From GCA-2729515 sp036336695 (GTDB lineage Bacteria; Myxococcota_A; UBA9160; SMWR01): a stretch of DNA of 58,560 bases. Each line of letters begins with the position of its first letter. Positions within the stretch are counted from its first letter, which is position 1. The notes beneath the pieces are model-generated. The model had not been told where the DNA came from, did not search any database, and saw only the letters and a list, made by a program, of their open reading frames with translations. Both the position numbers and the translations under genes were made by a program. This document shows positions 15,770 to 22,817 of this stretch, piece by piece. The stretch covers positions 1 through 58,560 of the forward strand of contig JAYZFQ010000011.1 in NCBI GenBank assembly GCA_036336695.1, given 5' to 3'.

Positions 15770-15911
15770 CCCCCCGGGGAACGAGAAATTGCGCCCGGAA
15801 CGAAATTTTCGCGTCACCCCGCAGCGGCCACCGGCCACTCCCTGATACAGCACAATCCCCTTCCCAACGATTACGGGCCGCTCTCCTAGAGGGCGGCCCG
15901 TTTTCAATTTC
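15770..15911 (+). ncRNA. Candidate structured RNA or intergenic repeat, copy 1 (element E)
   Basis: A non-coding stretch with blocks that recur in the same order at 26546-26407 on the minus strand: CCCCCCGGGG (15770-15779), TTTTCGnnTCA (15806-15816), CCACT (15835-15839), CCCTG (15840-15844), ACAGCACAAT (15847-15856), CCCCTTCC (15857-15864), a GC hairpin and TTTTCAATTTC (15901-15911). The hairpin position is kept, but its bases differ between copies. No plus-strand gene lies just upstream, so the terminator here needs its own transcript. C-rich CCCCUUCC before a terminator resembles anti-Shine-Dalgarno seed regions of bacterial sRNAs. A repeat family without RNA function is the alternative. 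No promoter was identified. Confidence 0.45.
15874..15904 (+). terminator. Rho-independent terminator in element E copy 1
   Basis: Perfect 8-bp stem CGGGCCGC / GCGGCCCG (15874-15881 with 15893-15900), an 11-nt loop and TTTT immediately after, followed by CAATTT. Confidence 0.65.
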
Positions 15912-15954
15912 GGCCGCAGCCCCGCCCGGATTGCCTCCCGCCGGCCCGATCTCC

Positions 15955-15960
15955 TAGGGT
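15955..15960 (+). promoter_or_regulatory. Candidate -10 for a leaderless lipid-kinase mRNA
   Basis: TAGGGT ends 8 nt before the GTG start at 15969. A possible -35, TTGCCT at 15931-15936, is spaced 18 bp away. No Shine-Dalgarno sequence is present. Confidence 0.45.
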
Positions 15961-15968
15961 CGTCCCCG

Positions 15969-16910
15969 GTGAGAATCGGCGCCATCGTGAACACCCGGGC
16001 CGGTCGCGCGCGCCGTGACCCGGACCTCCTCGTGCGTCTCCGGGAACACATCCCGGCAGCGCGCGTCTGCGCGACCCACAGCCTCGACGAGGTCGCCCCC
16101 GCCCTCGAGGCTCTCAGCGAGGCTGGCGTCGACACCCTGGTCATCGTCGGAGGCGACGGGAGCGCTGGGGGGACCCTGAGCGTCCTCATGGAGCGTTGGC
16201 CCGTCGAAGCCTGGCCCCGGATCCTCCTGGCACCGGGCGGCACCGTGAACACCATCCCCCAATCCCTGGGTGCCTCGGGCACACCCGACGCCCTGGTCGC
16301 ACGGCTGGCCCGGTCGCCCGAACGTTTCGCGGAGAGCCCGCGGCCCCTGGTCCGCGCTACGCCGGAAAGCGGCCCCACCCGGGCGGGGATGATCTTCGCC
16401 AACGGCGTGGCGGTGCGTTGGCTCGACCTCTACTACAACGACTCGCCCCTCGGCGTGGTCGGCGCCACCCAGGTAGTGACACGGATCGCCGCGTCCGCGC
16501 TGGTGGGCGGGAGCCTGGCGCGGCGAGTCTTCGCACCCGCGGCCGCGCAGATCGCGGTCGATGGGCAAGCCGCCGGCGGGGACACCTTCACCGTCATGGC
16601 CGCGTCGAGCGTCCTGCACATCGGGCTCGGCTTTCGTCCCTTCTACACCGCCGGCTCGGACCCGAACCGCTTCCATTTCGCCCACACGAGCGCCCCCGCG
16701 CGCAGCCTGGTGCGTGAACTTCCGGCACTCCGCGCCGGCCGCCTGCGGTCCGATTCGTGCATCGCACACCACGCCGCCCAGCACGTCCAGGTGCGCTTCG
16801 AAACGCCGCAACCGTGGAGCCTCGACGCCGACGTCTACCCCGAGACCCTGGGACTCGAGCTTTCCGCCACCGCCCCCCTGCGTTTCCTCACCGCGACCCC
16901 CCGCCGCTAA
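15969..16910 (+). CDS. Diacylglycerol kinase family lipid kinase
   Basis: A 313-residue protein of the DAGK/YegS/BmrU catalytic family. It opens IGAIVNTRAGRARR, carries the nucleotide-binding VIVGGDGSAGGTLS (GGDGS motif) and the LLAPGGTVNTIPQSLG loop (GGTxN), and has the C-terminal beta-domain with a conserved acidic segment. The family phosphorylates diacylglycerol, sphingoid bases or similar lipids using ATP at the membrane surface. A GTG start is chosen because homology begins at once and TAGGGT is 8 nt upstream. bolA follows after 80 bp. Confidence 0.85.
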   Translation: MRIGAIVNTRAGRARRDPDLLVRLREHIPAARVCATHSLDEVAPALEALSEAGVDTLVIVGGDGSAGGTLSVLMERWPVEAWPRILLAPGGTVNTIPQSLGASGTPDALVARLARSPERFAESPRPLVRATPESGPTRAGMIFANGVAVRWLDLYYNDSPLGVVGATQVVTRIAASALVGGSLARRVFAPAAAQIAVDGQAAGGDTFTVMAASSVLHIGLGFRPFYTAGSDPNRFHFAHTSAPARSLVRELPALRAGRLRSDSCIAHHAAQHVQVRFETPQPWSLDADVYPETLGLELSATAPLRFLTATPRR

Positions 16911-16990
16911 TGCCCGGAGCAGCCGCTCCGCCCGTCCGCTACGGTCGGGTGTGCCCCGTCGGTGGAGCCGAAGACAGCGAGGTACCCGCC

Positions 16991-17260
16991 ATGGCGCTCC
17001 AGATTCTCAACGCAGGCCCCGACCCGCAAGTGATCGTGGGGCAGCTCCGCGAAGCGATCGAAGCGGCGCTCCCCGGATCCGAGGTCGAAGTCCGTTGCGG
17101 CAGTGCGGGCCACTTCGAGATCCGGGTCCGTTCGGAAGCGTTTGCCGGCAAGCCGACCGTTCGCCAGCACCAGCTCGTCTACGCAGCGATCGCCCCGCTC
17201 ATGAGCGGCGACGCGCCTCCCGTCCACGCGATCGATCGCCTCGAGTGCCAGGCGCCCTGA
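16991..17260 (+). CDS. BolA family protein
   Basis: An 89-residue protein covering the whole BolA/IbaG fold: LREAIEAALPGSEVEVRCGS, GHFEIRVRSEAFAGKP and the helix-turn-helix-like RQHQLVYAAIAPLM with the conserved histidine. BolA-like proteins bind monothiol glutaredoxins through [2Fe-2S] clusters and affect iron and stress responses. ATG at 16991 has GAGG 9-12 nt upstream; TACGGT at 16940-16945 is a possible -10. The last 62 bp overlap the convergent methyltransferase gene, so one of the two may be annotated slightly long, although both stop codons are clear. Confidence 0.85.
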   Translation: MALQILNAGPDPQVIVGQLREAIEAALPGSEVEVRCGSAGHFEIRVRSEAFAGKPTVRQHQLVYAAIAPLMSGDAPPVHAIDRLECQAP

Positions 17261-17903
17261 ACGCCACGTAGACCACGTGCCGACGCCCCCCCCGGCCCGG
17301 CCGCGCGCGTTCGAAACCCAAGTCCGCCCCGCGAAGCCGCTTCTCGAAACCCGCGTCCGGGGCCTCCCCCCAGACCGCGAACACCCCCCCCGGTGCCAAG
17401 GCGTTCCGGGTTCGCGCGAGTGCCGCCGTTCCCCAGAGCGGGTCTTCGCGATCGGGACGCTGGGGGCCGACGAACAGGTCGAGCAGGATCGCGTCGAAGC
17501 GTCCCCCCTCCGCGATGACCTGGGCGACGTCCGCCACGTCCACGTGCACCCGGGGATCGTCGACCGCTCCCGCGGTGAGCTCGGCGAGGGGGCCCCGGCA
17601 CCAGGCGACCACCGGCGCGTGGAGTTCCGCCACACGCACCCGGGCACGCGCCGGAAGCCCGTCGAGCGCAGCCCGCAAGGTGAGCCCCATGCCCAGCCCC
17701 CCGATCAGGACGCGTGGCGCGGGCCGACCCGCCAGGCGCGCCAGGGCGAGTTCAGCAAGCGCGGTTTCGCTGCGATGGGCGGCACTTCGCATCAACACGC
17801 GGCCGTCCAGGGTGATCAGGAAGTCGCGGGCGTCGCGCTGCCGCAACTCGAAGAGCCCGTCATCGGTGGCTTCCCGCGCCAGCAGCTGCCAGGGGCGGGC
17901 CAG
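17199..17903 (-). CDS. Spermidine synthase-like methyltransferase
   Basis: Class-I Rossmann protein of the spermidine-synthase-like group: DFLITLDGRVLMRSAAHRSE, motif I VLIGGLGMGLTLRAAL, the acidic VRVAELHAPVV, and FDAILLDLFVGP. The aminopropyl-acceptor pocket residues of true SpeE are not obvious, so the substrate is unknown. Homology extends upstream of the first TTG (17844-17846) as PWQLLAREATDDG, yet the frame holds no ATG or GTG before the in-frame TGA of the preceding crotonase. I therefore favour a CTG start at 17901-17903, with GGAAGGGG about 9 nt upstream. It overlaps bolA by 62 bp at the 3' end. Confidence 0.65.
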   Translation of the reverse strand: MARPWQLLAREATDDGLFELRQRDARDFLITLDGRVLMRSAAHRSETALAELALARLAGRPAPRVLIGGLGMGLTLRAALDGLPARARVRVAELHAPVVAWCRGPLAELTAGAVDDPRVHVDVADVAQVIAEGGRFDAILLDLFVGPQRPDREDPLWGTAALARTRNALAPGGVFAVWGEAPDAGFEKRLRGADLGFERARPGRGGRRHVVYVAFRAPGTRGDRSRGREARRRS

Positions 17904-17906
17904 CGC

Positions 17907-18680
17907 TCAGCGCCCCTTCCAGTCGGGCTTGCGCTTCTCGGCGAACGCGCGCGGTCCCTCGAGGAAGTCCTCGCTCTTCACCATCCGGCCGAGCCCCTCG
18001 TAGCGACGGGTCATGGCCTCCTCGAGCGACCCCGCCCCGAGACCCTCGAGCACGGCTTCCTTGGAACCCCGAACGGACAACGGAGCGCACTCGAGAATCG
18101 CATCGGCCCAGCGACGTGCAGCCGCCATCAACTCGGATGCCGGAACCACCTCGTTCACAAAGCCCAGGCGCTGTCCCTCCTCCGCCGAAACCCGCCGGCC
18201 GGTCAGGATCATTCCCATGGCCTGCTTCAGCGGGATCTGGCGCGGCAGGCGGTGGACGCCGCCGGCCAACGCGGCGAGTCCGACACGCGGCTCGGGCAAC
18301 GCGAACACCGCTTTCTCCGACGCGACGATCAGGTCGCAGGCCAGCGCGATCTCGAACCCACCCCCCATCGCGACGCCGTTCACGGCGGCAATGATCGGCT
18401 TGTGATTGTCGAAGCGCGACGTCAGACCGGCGAACCCCCGGAGCGGGACATCCACCTGTCCGCCAGACGCCTGGAACTTGAGATCGTTGCCCGCGGAGAA
18501 GGCGCGTTCGCCGGCGCCGGTGATGATGGCCACCCACAGTTCCGAATCGTTCGCGAAGTCGTCGAAGACCTGCTCCAGTTCGAAGTTGGCCGGCGGGTGC
18601 AGGGCATTCATCACCTCCGGGCGATCGATGGTGACGACCAGGAGCCGGCCCTCGCGCTCCACACGGCAGTGTTCGGGCAT
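17907..18680 (-). CDS. Enoyl-CoA hydratase/isomerase family protein (crotonase fold)
   Basis: A 257-residue crotonase. The acyl-CoA oxyanion segments are AFSAGNDLKFQASGG and NGVAMGGGFEIALACDLIVAS. The first catalytic glutamate position is kept (FALPEPRVGL), followed by AGGVHRLPRQIPL; this LPE/GGVxRLP style resembles carnitinyl-CoA dehydratase more than classic EchA. The second catalytic glutamate of rat crotonase appears replaced (QAMGMILTG). It may hydrate or isomerise an enoyl-CoA in a side-chain pathway. ATG at 18678-18680 has GGAGGG upstream. Its TGA is in frame with the downstream methyltransferase gene. Confidence 0.85.
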   Translation of the reverse strand: MPEHCRVEREGRLLVVTIDRPEVMNALHPPANFELEQVFDDFANDSELWVAIITGAGERAFSAGNDLKFQASGGQVDVPLRGFAGLTSRFDNHKPIIAAVNGVAMGGGFEIALACDLIVASEKAVFALPEPRVGLAALAGGVHRLPRQIPLKQAMGMILTGRRVSAEEGQRLGFVNEVVPASELMAAARRWADAILECAPLSVRGSKEAVLEGLGAGSLEEAMTRRYEGLGRMVKSEDFLEGPRAFAEKRKPDWKGR

Positions 18681-18702
18681 GGGGAAGCCCTCCTTCCTGG
18701 CG

Positions 18703-18708
18703 TACCAT
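18703..18708 (+). promoter_or_regulatory. Candidate -10 for a leaderless VOC-protein mRNA
   Basis: TACCAT is followed by 7 nt and then the GTG at 18716. The whole divergent spacer to the crotonase gene is only 35 bp, so both promoters must be compact or extend into the genes. Confidence 0.35.
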
Positions 18709-18715
18709 AGCCCGC

Positions 18716-19117
18716 GTGAGCGACGTCGGGCTGACGCACGTAGCCCTCCCCGTCACGGACCTGGAGCGCAGCGTCGGGTTCTACGCGAAGCACGCGGGCA
18801 TGCAGGTCGTCCACCGACGCGAAGACGTCGTATGGCTGAGCGATCACACGCGGCCCTTCGTCATCGTGTTGATCCGGACACCCACGGTCCCGGACCCCCT
18901 GAAACCCATCGCCCATCTCGGCGTGGGCTGCGCGACCCGGGAAGAAGTGGACGCCCTGTCCGAAGAAGCCGCGCGGGAAGGGGTCTTGATCACCGGGCCC
19001 CACGATTACGGCCCGCCCGTCGGCTACTGGGCGATGTTTCGAGACCCCGATGGGCATACCCTCGAAATCTCCCACGGACAGGAAGTCGCCCTGACGGTGA
19101 AGAACTCGGATCCCTGA
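18716..19117 (+). CDS. VOC family protein (glyoxalase/bleomycin-resistance fold)
   Basis: A 133-residue single VOC module. It begins LTHVALPVTDLERSVGFYAKH, the paired beta-alpha-beta start of the fold with the metal-ligand histidine. It ends YWAMFRDPDGHTLEISHGQE, holding the second histidine and the terminal glutamate. Members include glyoxalases, ring-cleavage dioxygenases and epimerases; this one cannot be assigned. GTG at 18716 matches where homology begins. It ends 5 bp from the stop of the convergent ABC-F gene. Confidence 0.8.
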   Translation: MSDVGLTHVALPVTDLERSVGFYAKHAGMQVVHRREDVVWLSDHTRPFVIVLIRTPTVPDPLKPIAHLGVGCATREEVDALSEEAAREGVLITGPHDYGPPVGYWAMFRDPDGHTLEISHGQEVALTVKNSDP

Positions 19118-19122
19118 ACCGG

Positions 19123-21054
19123 TCAGGCGTCGCTGCGGTCGCCGAGCGCTTCCCACTCTGCGTAGTGCCCGTCCAGCAGCACACGCACTTCGGCACGCCG
19201 GGTTTCGATTTCCCGGGTCGCTTCGCCGTCGCGCCAGACTTCGGGGTCGGCCAGGCGCTGGTCGAGGCTCGCGAGTTCTTCTTCCAGGGCTTCGATCTCC
19301 CCTTCGAGCCTCTCGAGTTGCCGACGCTCCCGGGCACGCTCGCGGGTTTCCACGCGTTCGCGTTCCCGGGCTTCCATCCGCTCCCGCTTGGCAGCGCCGG
19401 GAGGGCGCTCGGCGGAAACCGCCGAGACACCATCGGCGCCGGCTGCACCCCGACGGCGACGGAAGTCGCTGTAGTTCCCGAGATGACTTTCTAGCGTCCC
19501 GGCGCGCACGTCGATCACGCGTGTGGCCAGGGCATCGATGAAGTCGCGATCGTGAGAAATGAACAGCAGCGTCCCGGCGTAGCCCGAAAGGGCTTCCTCC
19601 AACACCTCTCGCGCCCCCACGTCCAGGTGGTTCGTCGGCTCGTCGAACACCAGGAAGTTCACCGGTCGCAGCAGGAGCTTCGCCAAGGCAAGCCGGGCCT
19701 TCTCCCCACCCGACAACACCGAGACCCGCTTGTCCACGTCGTCTCCCGAAAAGAGAAACGCACCCAGGTGCCCGCGAAGCCGCGGCACGTCGTCGGTCTG
19801 CGCGGTGCGAGCCAGTTCCTCCATGACGGTCGCGGAAGCGTCGAGCACCTCGATCTGGTGCTGCGCGTAGAACCCGACGCTCACCTTGTGGCCGACGGTG
19901 CGTTCCCCGGCATCGGGGGAAAGCGTGCCCGCAACAAGCCGCAGCAGCGTCGATTTCCCCGCCCCATTCGGGCCGACCAGAGCCAAGCGCTCGCCGCGGC
20001 GCACCTCGAGTCCGACGCCGGAATACACGCGGGTTTCGCCGTAACTCTTGTGTACGTCCTCGAGCCGCAACACGACCTCGCCGGCACGAACGGGTTCGGG
20101 CAAGCGCAGCCGCATGCGCGCGCGCGACTCCTCGGGAAGTTCGACCCGGTCGAGCTTCTCCAGCGCCTTGACGCGACTCTGCACCTGTTTCGCCTTGCTC
20201 GCCTTGTAACGAAAGCGCTCGATGAACCGCTCGGTCTCGGCAACCGAACGATCCTGCTGACGCTTCGCCGCCTCCAGTTGCTCGCGGCGCAGCGCCTTCT
20301 GCTCGAGATACCGGTCCCAGCCTCCAGTGCACAGCCAGAACCGACCGCCATCGAGTTCCGCCACGCGGTTGACGTGGCGGCGGAGAAAGGCCCGGTCGTG
20401 GGACACGAGGATCACACCACCCCGGAAACCGGCGAGCGTCTCCTCGAACCATTCGATCGAGGGCAGGTCGAGGTGGTTGGTGGGTTCGTCGAGGAGCAGC
20501 ACGTCCGGCCCGGCGAGGAGGAGTTTCGCGAGTTCGACGCGCATGAGCCAACCGCCGCTGAAGGCCGAAAGCGGCCGCCCCGCCGCCTCGGAATCGATCC
20601 CCAGGCCCGCGAGCACCCGCTCGATGCGCGCCTCGCGCTCGAAACCGCCCGCCAACGAAAAGGCCGACTGGGCACGATCCCAGCGATCCGCCAGGTCGGC
20701 GGGCACGTCGCGCCCCGCCTGCCCGACCCGTTCCATCTCGTGCTGGAGGTCCGCCATCTCTTGCTCGAGAACGTCGAGGTGAGCGAGGGCCGTCGCCGCT
20801 TCCTCGCGCACGCTGTGTCCCCGCCCCGGGTCGATCTCCTGTTGAAGGAACCCGCGGCGTGCCTGTTTCGGCAGCACGACGCGACCCGCGTCGGGTGTGT
20901 CGATCCCCGCGGCCAGCCGCAGCAGGCTCGTCTTTCCCGCCCCGTTCGCCCCGACGATCCCGACCCGATCGCCGGCGTTGATCGTGAGGTCGACGCCGGC
21001 GAAGAGGGTGCGCATCGGAAAGCTGCGCGAGACGCCTTCCAGACGCAGCAACAT
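19123..21054 (-). CDS. ABC-F family ATP-binding protein
   Basis: A 643-residue protein with two ATPase cassettes and no membrane domain. Walker A motifs are GIVGANGAGKTSLL and ALVGPNGAGKSTLL; signature and Walker B segments are FSGGWLMRVELAKLLL with LLLDEPTNHLD and LSGGEKARLALAKLLL with FDEPTNHLDV. A basic inter-domain linker (KQVQSRVKALEKLDRV) and a C-terminal charged coiled coil (about 545-635) place it near Uup/YheS. ABC-F proteins act on the ribosome E site and relieve stalling, or on DNA in the Uup case. The ATG (21052-21054) lies 6 nt after TACGGT with no clear ribosome site. The tandem 67-bp repeat lies just upstream. Confidence 0.9.
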   Translation of the reverse strand: MLLRLEGVSRSFPMRTLFAGVDLTINAGDRVGIVGANGAGKTSLLRLAAGIDTPDAGRVVLPKQARRGFLQQEIDPGRGHSVREEAATALAHLDVLEQEMADLQHEMERVGQAGRDVPADLADRWDRAQSAFSLAGGFEREARIERVLAGLGIDSEAAGRPLSAFSGGWLMRVELAKLLLAGPDVLLLDEPTNHLDLPSIEWFEETLAGFRGGVILVSHDRAFLRRHVNRVAELDGGRFWLCTGGWDRYLEQKALRREQLEAAKRQQDRSVAETERFIERFRYKASKAKQVQSRVKALEKLDRVELPEESRARMRLRLPEPVRAGEVVLRLEDVHKSYGETRVYSGVGLEVRRGERLALVGPNGAGKSTLLRLVAGTLSPDAGERTVGHKVSVGFYAQHQIEVLDASATVMEELARTAQTDDVPRLRGHLGAFLFSGDDVDKRVSVLSGGEKARLALAKLLLRPVNFLVFDEPTNHLDVGAREVLEEALSGYAGTLLFISHDRDFIDALATRVIDVRAGTLESHLGNYSDFRRRRGAAGADGVSAVSAERPPGAAKRERMEARERERVETRERARERRQLERLEGEIEALEEELASLDQRLADPEVWRDGEATREIETRRAEVRVLLDGHYAEWEALGDRSDA

Positions 21055-21060
21055 CCCGGG

Positions 21061-21066
21061 ACCGTA
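21061..21066 (-). promoter_or_regulatory. Candidate -10 for a leaderless ABC-F mRNA
   Basis: Minus-strand TACGGT lies 6 nt before the ATG. Any -35 would lie at about 21084-21090, within 12 bp of the first copy of the tandem repeat. Confidence 0.35.
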
Positions 21067-21095
21067 GCGCCTCCCGCCCCGACGCTCTGCCGTGC

Positions 21096-21229
21096 GCGCT
21101 AGGGCAGGTGGTAGGCGCCCGAGAACACCGGCGCGGTGAGCAAGGCCGCGGAAGCCAGCGCTGCGCTAGGGCACGTGGTAGGCGCCCGAGAACACCGGCG
21201 CGGTGAGCAAGGCCGCGGAAGCCAGCACT
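21096..21229. repeat. Two tandem 67-bp units derived from a gene 3' end
   Basis: Units 21096-21162 and 21163-21229 differ at only two positions. A third, diverged unit (21230-21305, with a 9-nt insertion) is the actual 3' end of the membrane-protein gene that stops at 21233. Read on the minus strand, each unit would end with a TAPVFSGAYH-like tail followed by TAG. The length is not a multiple of three, so the two extra units are not an in-frame extension. They look like a duplicated remnant of a gene end. Confidence 0.85.
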
Positions 21230-21232
21230 GCG

Positions 21233-22714
21233 CTAGGGCAGGTGGTAGGCGTTGTAGGCGCTCGAGAACACCGGCGCGGTGAGCGTGACCTCGGAAACCA
21301 GCGCCACGCAGGCGATGCCTGCCAGGACACCCCACGCCCAGCCTGACCCGCCCCGGGGAAGGCGAGCGGTCGCCTCCTCGACACCGCGCACGATCAACAG
21401 CGCCAGGGGCACGAGAACGCCGCCGACCAGCCGACCGTTGGAAAAGTAGGGGTACTCTGGCGACGGGTGCACCGTCCCGCCGAAGACGAAGGCCAGGGAC
21501 AGGACCACGAGCACCCCAGCCGCGGCGACCACCGCCGCGAAGGCCGCCGTCTCGACACCGCGTTGGGTTCCCGAACCGTGACGTTGCGCCAGGCCAAGCG
21601 CCGCGAAGAGCAGCCCCCCGAACGTGGCGACGCAGTACACCGCGTCCGCGACCCCGGAGGCCAGGGGCCTTTGGTACCAGACGATTTCGCCGCGCCAGAA
21701 ACTCGCCACGAGGTCCCGGAAGAAGACCCAGGCACCCGCCGGCGAGAACACCGGGTGGTCCAGCCACTCGGCCAGGGGCTTCGCGGTCCAGCCGAGGCGT
21801 TCGACCTTGAAGGCCGTCCCCGTAAGTCCGGCCCCGGCGGCGACATTGCCCCCCAGCCAGGCGACCACGGGTACCAGCGCCAGGGCCCAGAACAACAAGA
21901 GCCGCCGCGGCGCCGTACCGCGCTGGATCAGGATCCCGCTCGTCACCAGAGCGGCGGCATAGAGCGCCGCGTTCGGATATTTCCCCAGAAACGCCACCGC
22001 CAGGGCCAGCCCCGCGACCGCATAGGCGCGCGCCTGGAAAGCCGTCGCACCCAGGAGACGAACGGTGAGCAGGAAGGCGAGCCCACCCAGGAACGGAGAC
22101 AGCGCATCCCCCGTCACGTAGTAGACGGCGTCCTGGGGCATCACCGCCACCAGCCCCGCGGTGCCCACGGAAACCAGGGGGCGCTCCGGGTACAACGCGC
22201 GCAGCACTCCCCACGACACGAACACGAGCAGCCCTACACCGAGGGAGGCGAGCGCCCGCACCCAGTAGAGCAGCGCCGCATCGCGCAGACCGGCGGCACG
22301 ACCCACGACGAGCCAGCCCCCCGCGAGCGCGTAGTACACCGGCGCCTGGCCCGCCTCCAGGCTGTGTCGGGACGCGAGGTACGTCTCCATCTCCGCGACC
22401 CGCTGGGCCGCGGCGCCTCGGGAACTGCGCCAGGTCGGCGGCGGGACCTCGGGGCGCAGGGGATTCACCGGGTGGCGGTGATATTCGGGGGAACCGACCA
22501 CCCCGAGCAAACGGGCGGTCTCGGACTCGTAGGCCACGGGTCCATGCTGCGGACCCCGGCCTTCGGCGTACTTGAGCACGACGTCGACGTGGCGGTACTC
22601 GTCGACGTTGGTAAAGAATGGAAACGCCAGCGCGAAGCAGAGCACCCGCACCCCGGCAAAGATCGCGAGTGCCAGAACGAGCGCGCGTTCGTGACGCGCG
22701 ACGAACGGCGGCAT
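21233..22714 (-). CDS. Polytopic membrane protein, probable GT39-like glycosyltransferase
   Basis: A 493-residue hydrophobic protein with roughly ten membrane segments. After the first (ALVLALAIFAGVRVLCFAL) comes an exported acidic loop TNVDEYRHVDVV, reminiscent of the DE pair of GT-C glycosyltransferases of the PMT/ArnT group. A later loop has VMPQDAVYYVTGDALSPFLG. Such enzymes use polyprenyl-phosphate sugars on the periplasmic side. The start at 22712-22714 (MPPFVARHERA) is chosen because a short basic stretch then leads straight into the first helix; an in-frame ATG at 22817-22819 overlaps the divergent start codon. The final residues APVFSSAYNAYHLP are encoded by the diverged unit of the tandem repeat. 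Confidence 0.6.
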   Translation of the reverse strand: MPPFVARHERALVLALAIFAGVRVLCFALAFPFFTNVDEYRHVDVVLKYAEGRGPQHGPVAYESETARLLGVVGSPEYHRHPVNPLRPEVPPPTWRSSRGAAAQRVAEMETYLASRHSLEAGQAPVYYALAGGWLVVGRAAGLRDAALLYWVRALASLGVGLLVFVSWGVLRALYPERPLVSVGTAGLVAVMPQDAVYYVTGDALSPFLGGLAFLLTVRLLGATAFQARAYAVAGLALAVAFLGKYPNAALYAAALVTSGILIQRGTAPRRLLLFWALALVPVVAWLGGNVAAGAGLTGTAFKVERLGWTAKPLAEWLDHPVFSPAGAWVFFRDLVASFWRGEIVWYQRPLASGVADAVYCVATFGGLLFAALGLAQRHGSGTQRGVETAAFAAVVAAAGVLVVLSLAFVFGGTVHPSPEYPYFSNGRLVGGVLVPLALLIVRGVEEATARLPRGGSGWAWGVLAGIACVALVSEVTLTAPVFSSAYNAYHLP

Positions 22715-22817
22715 TCCGGAAGGGTGGCGCAACTGGGCGGCGGCCGAAAGCGCGTCCCTGGGGCGAGGCCGGAAGAAAGGTCTGGCGAATTTTCCGGCGA
22801 CGGGAGAGGATGCGTTC

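Noticed and set aside
15755..15853. A 33-codon GTG ORF on the minus strand of element E copy 1, after GGAAGGGG; copy 2 has a similar start on the plus strand.
   Set aside because: In copy 2 the frame does not stop but runs antisense into the secreted-protein gene, so a conserved peptide is unlikely. The terminator orientation favours the opposite strand. I keep it only as a remote alternative.
12647..15889. A very long plus-strand open frame (about 1080 codons) opposite the phosphotransferase and amidohydrolase genes.
   Set aside because: It is the antisense shadow of two well-supported genes in GC-rich DNA. It lacks any family motif and its translation is arginine/histidine-rich.
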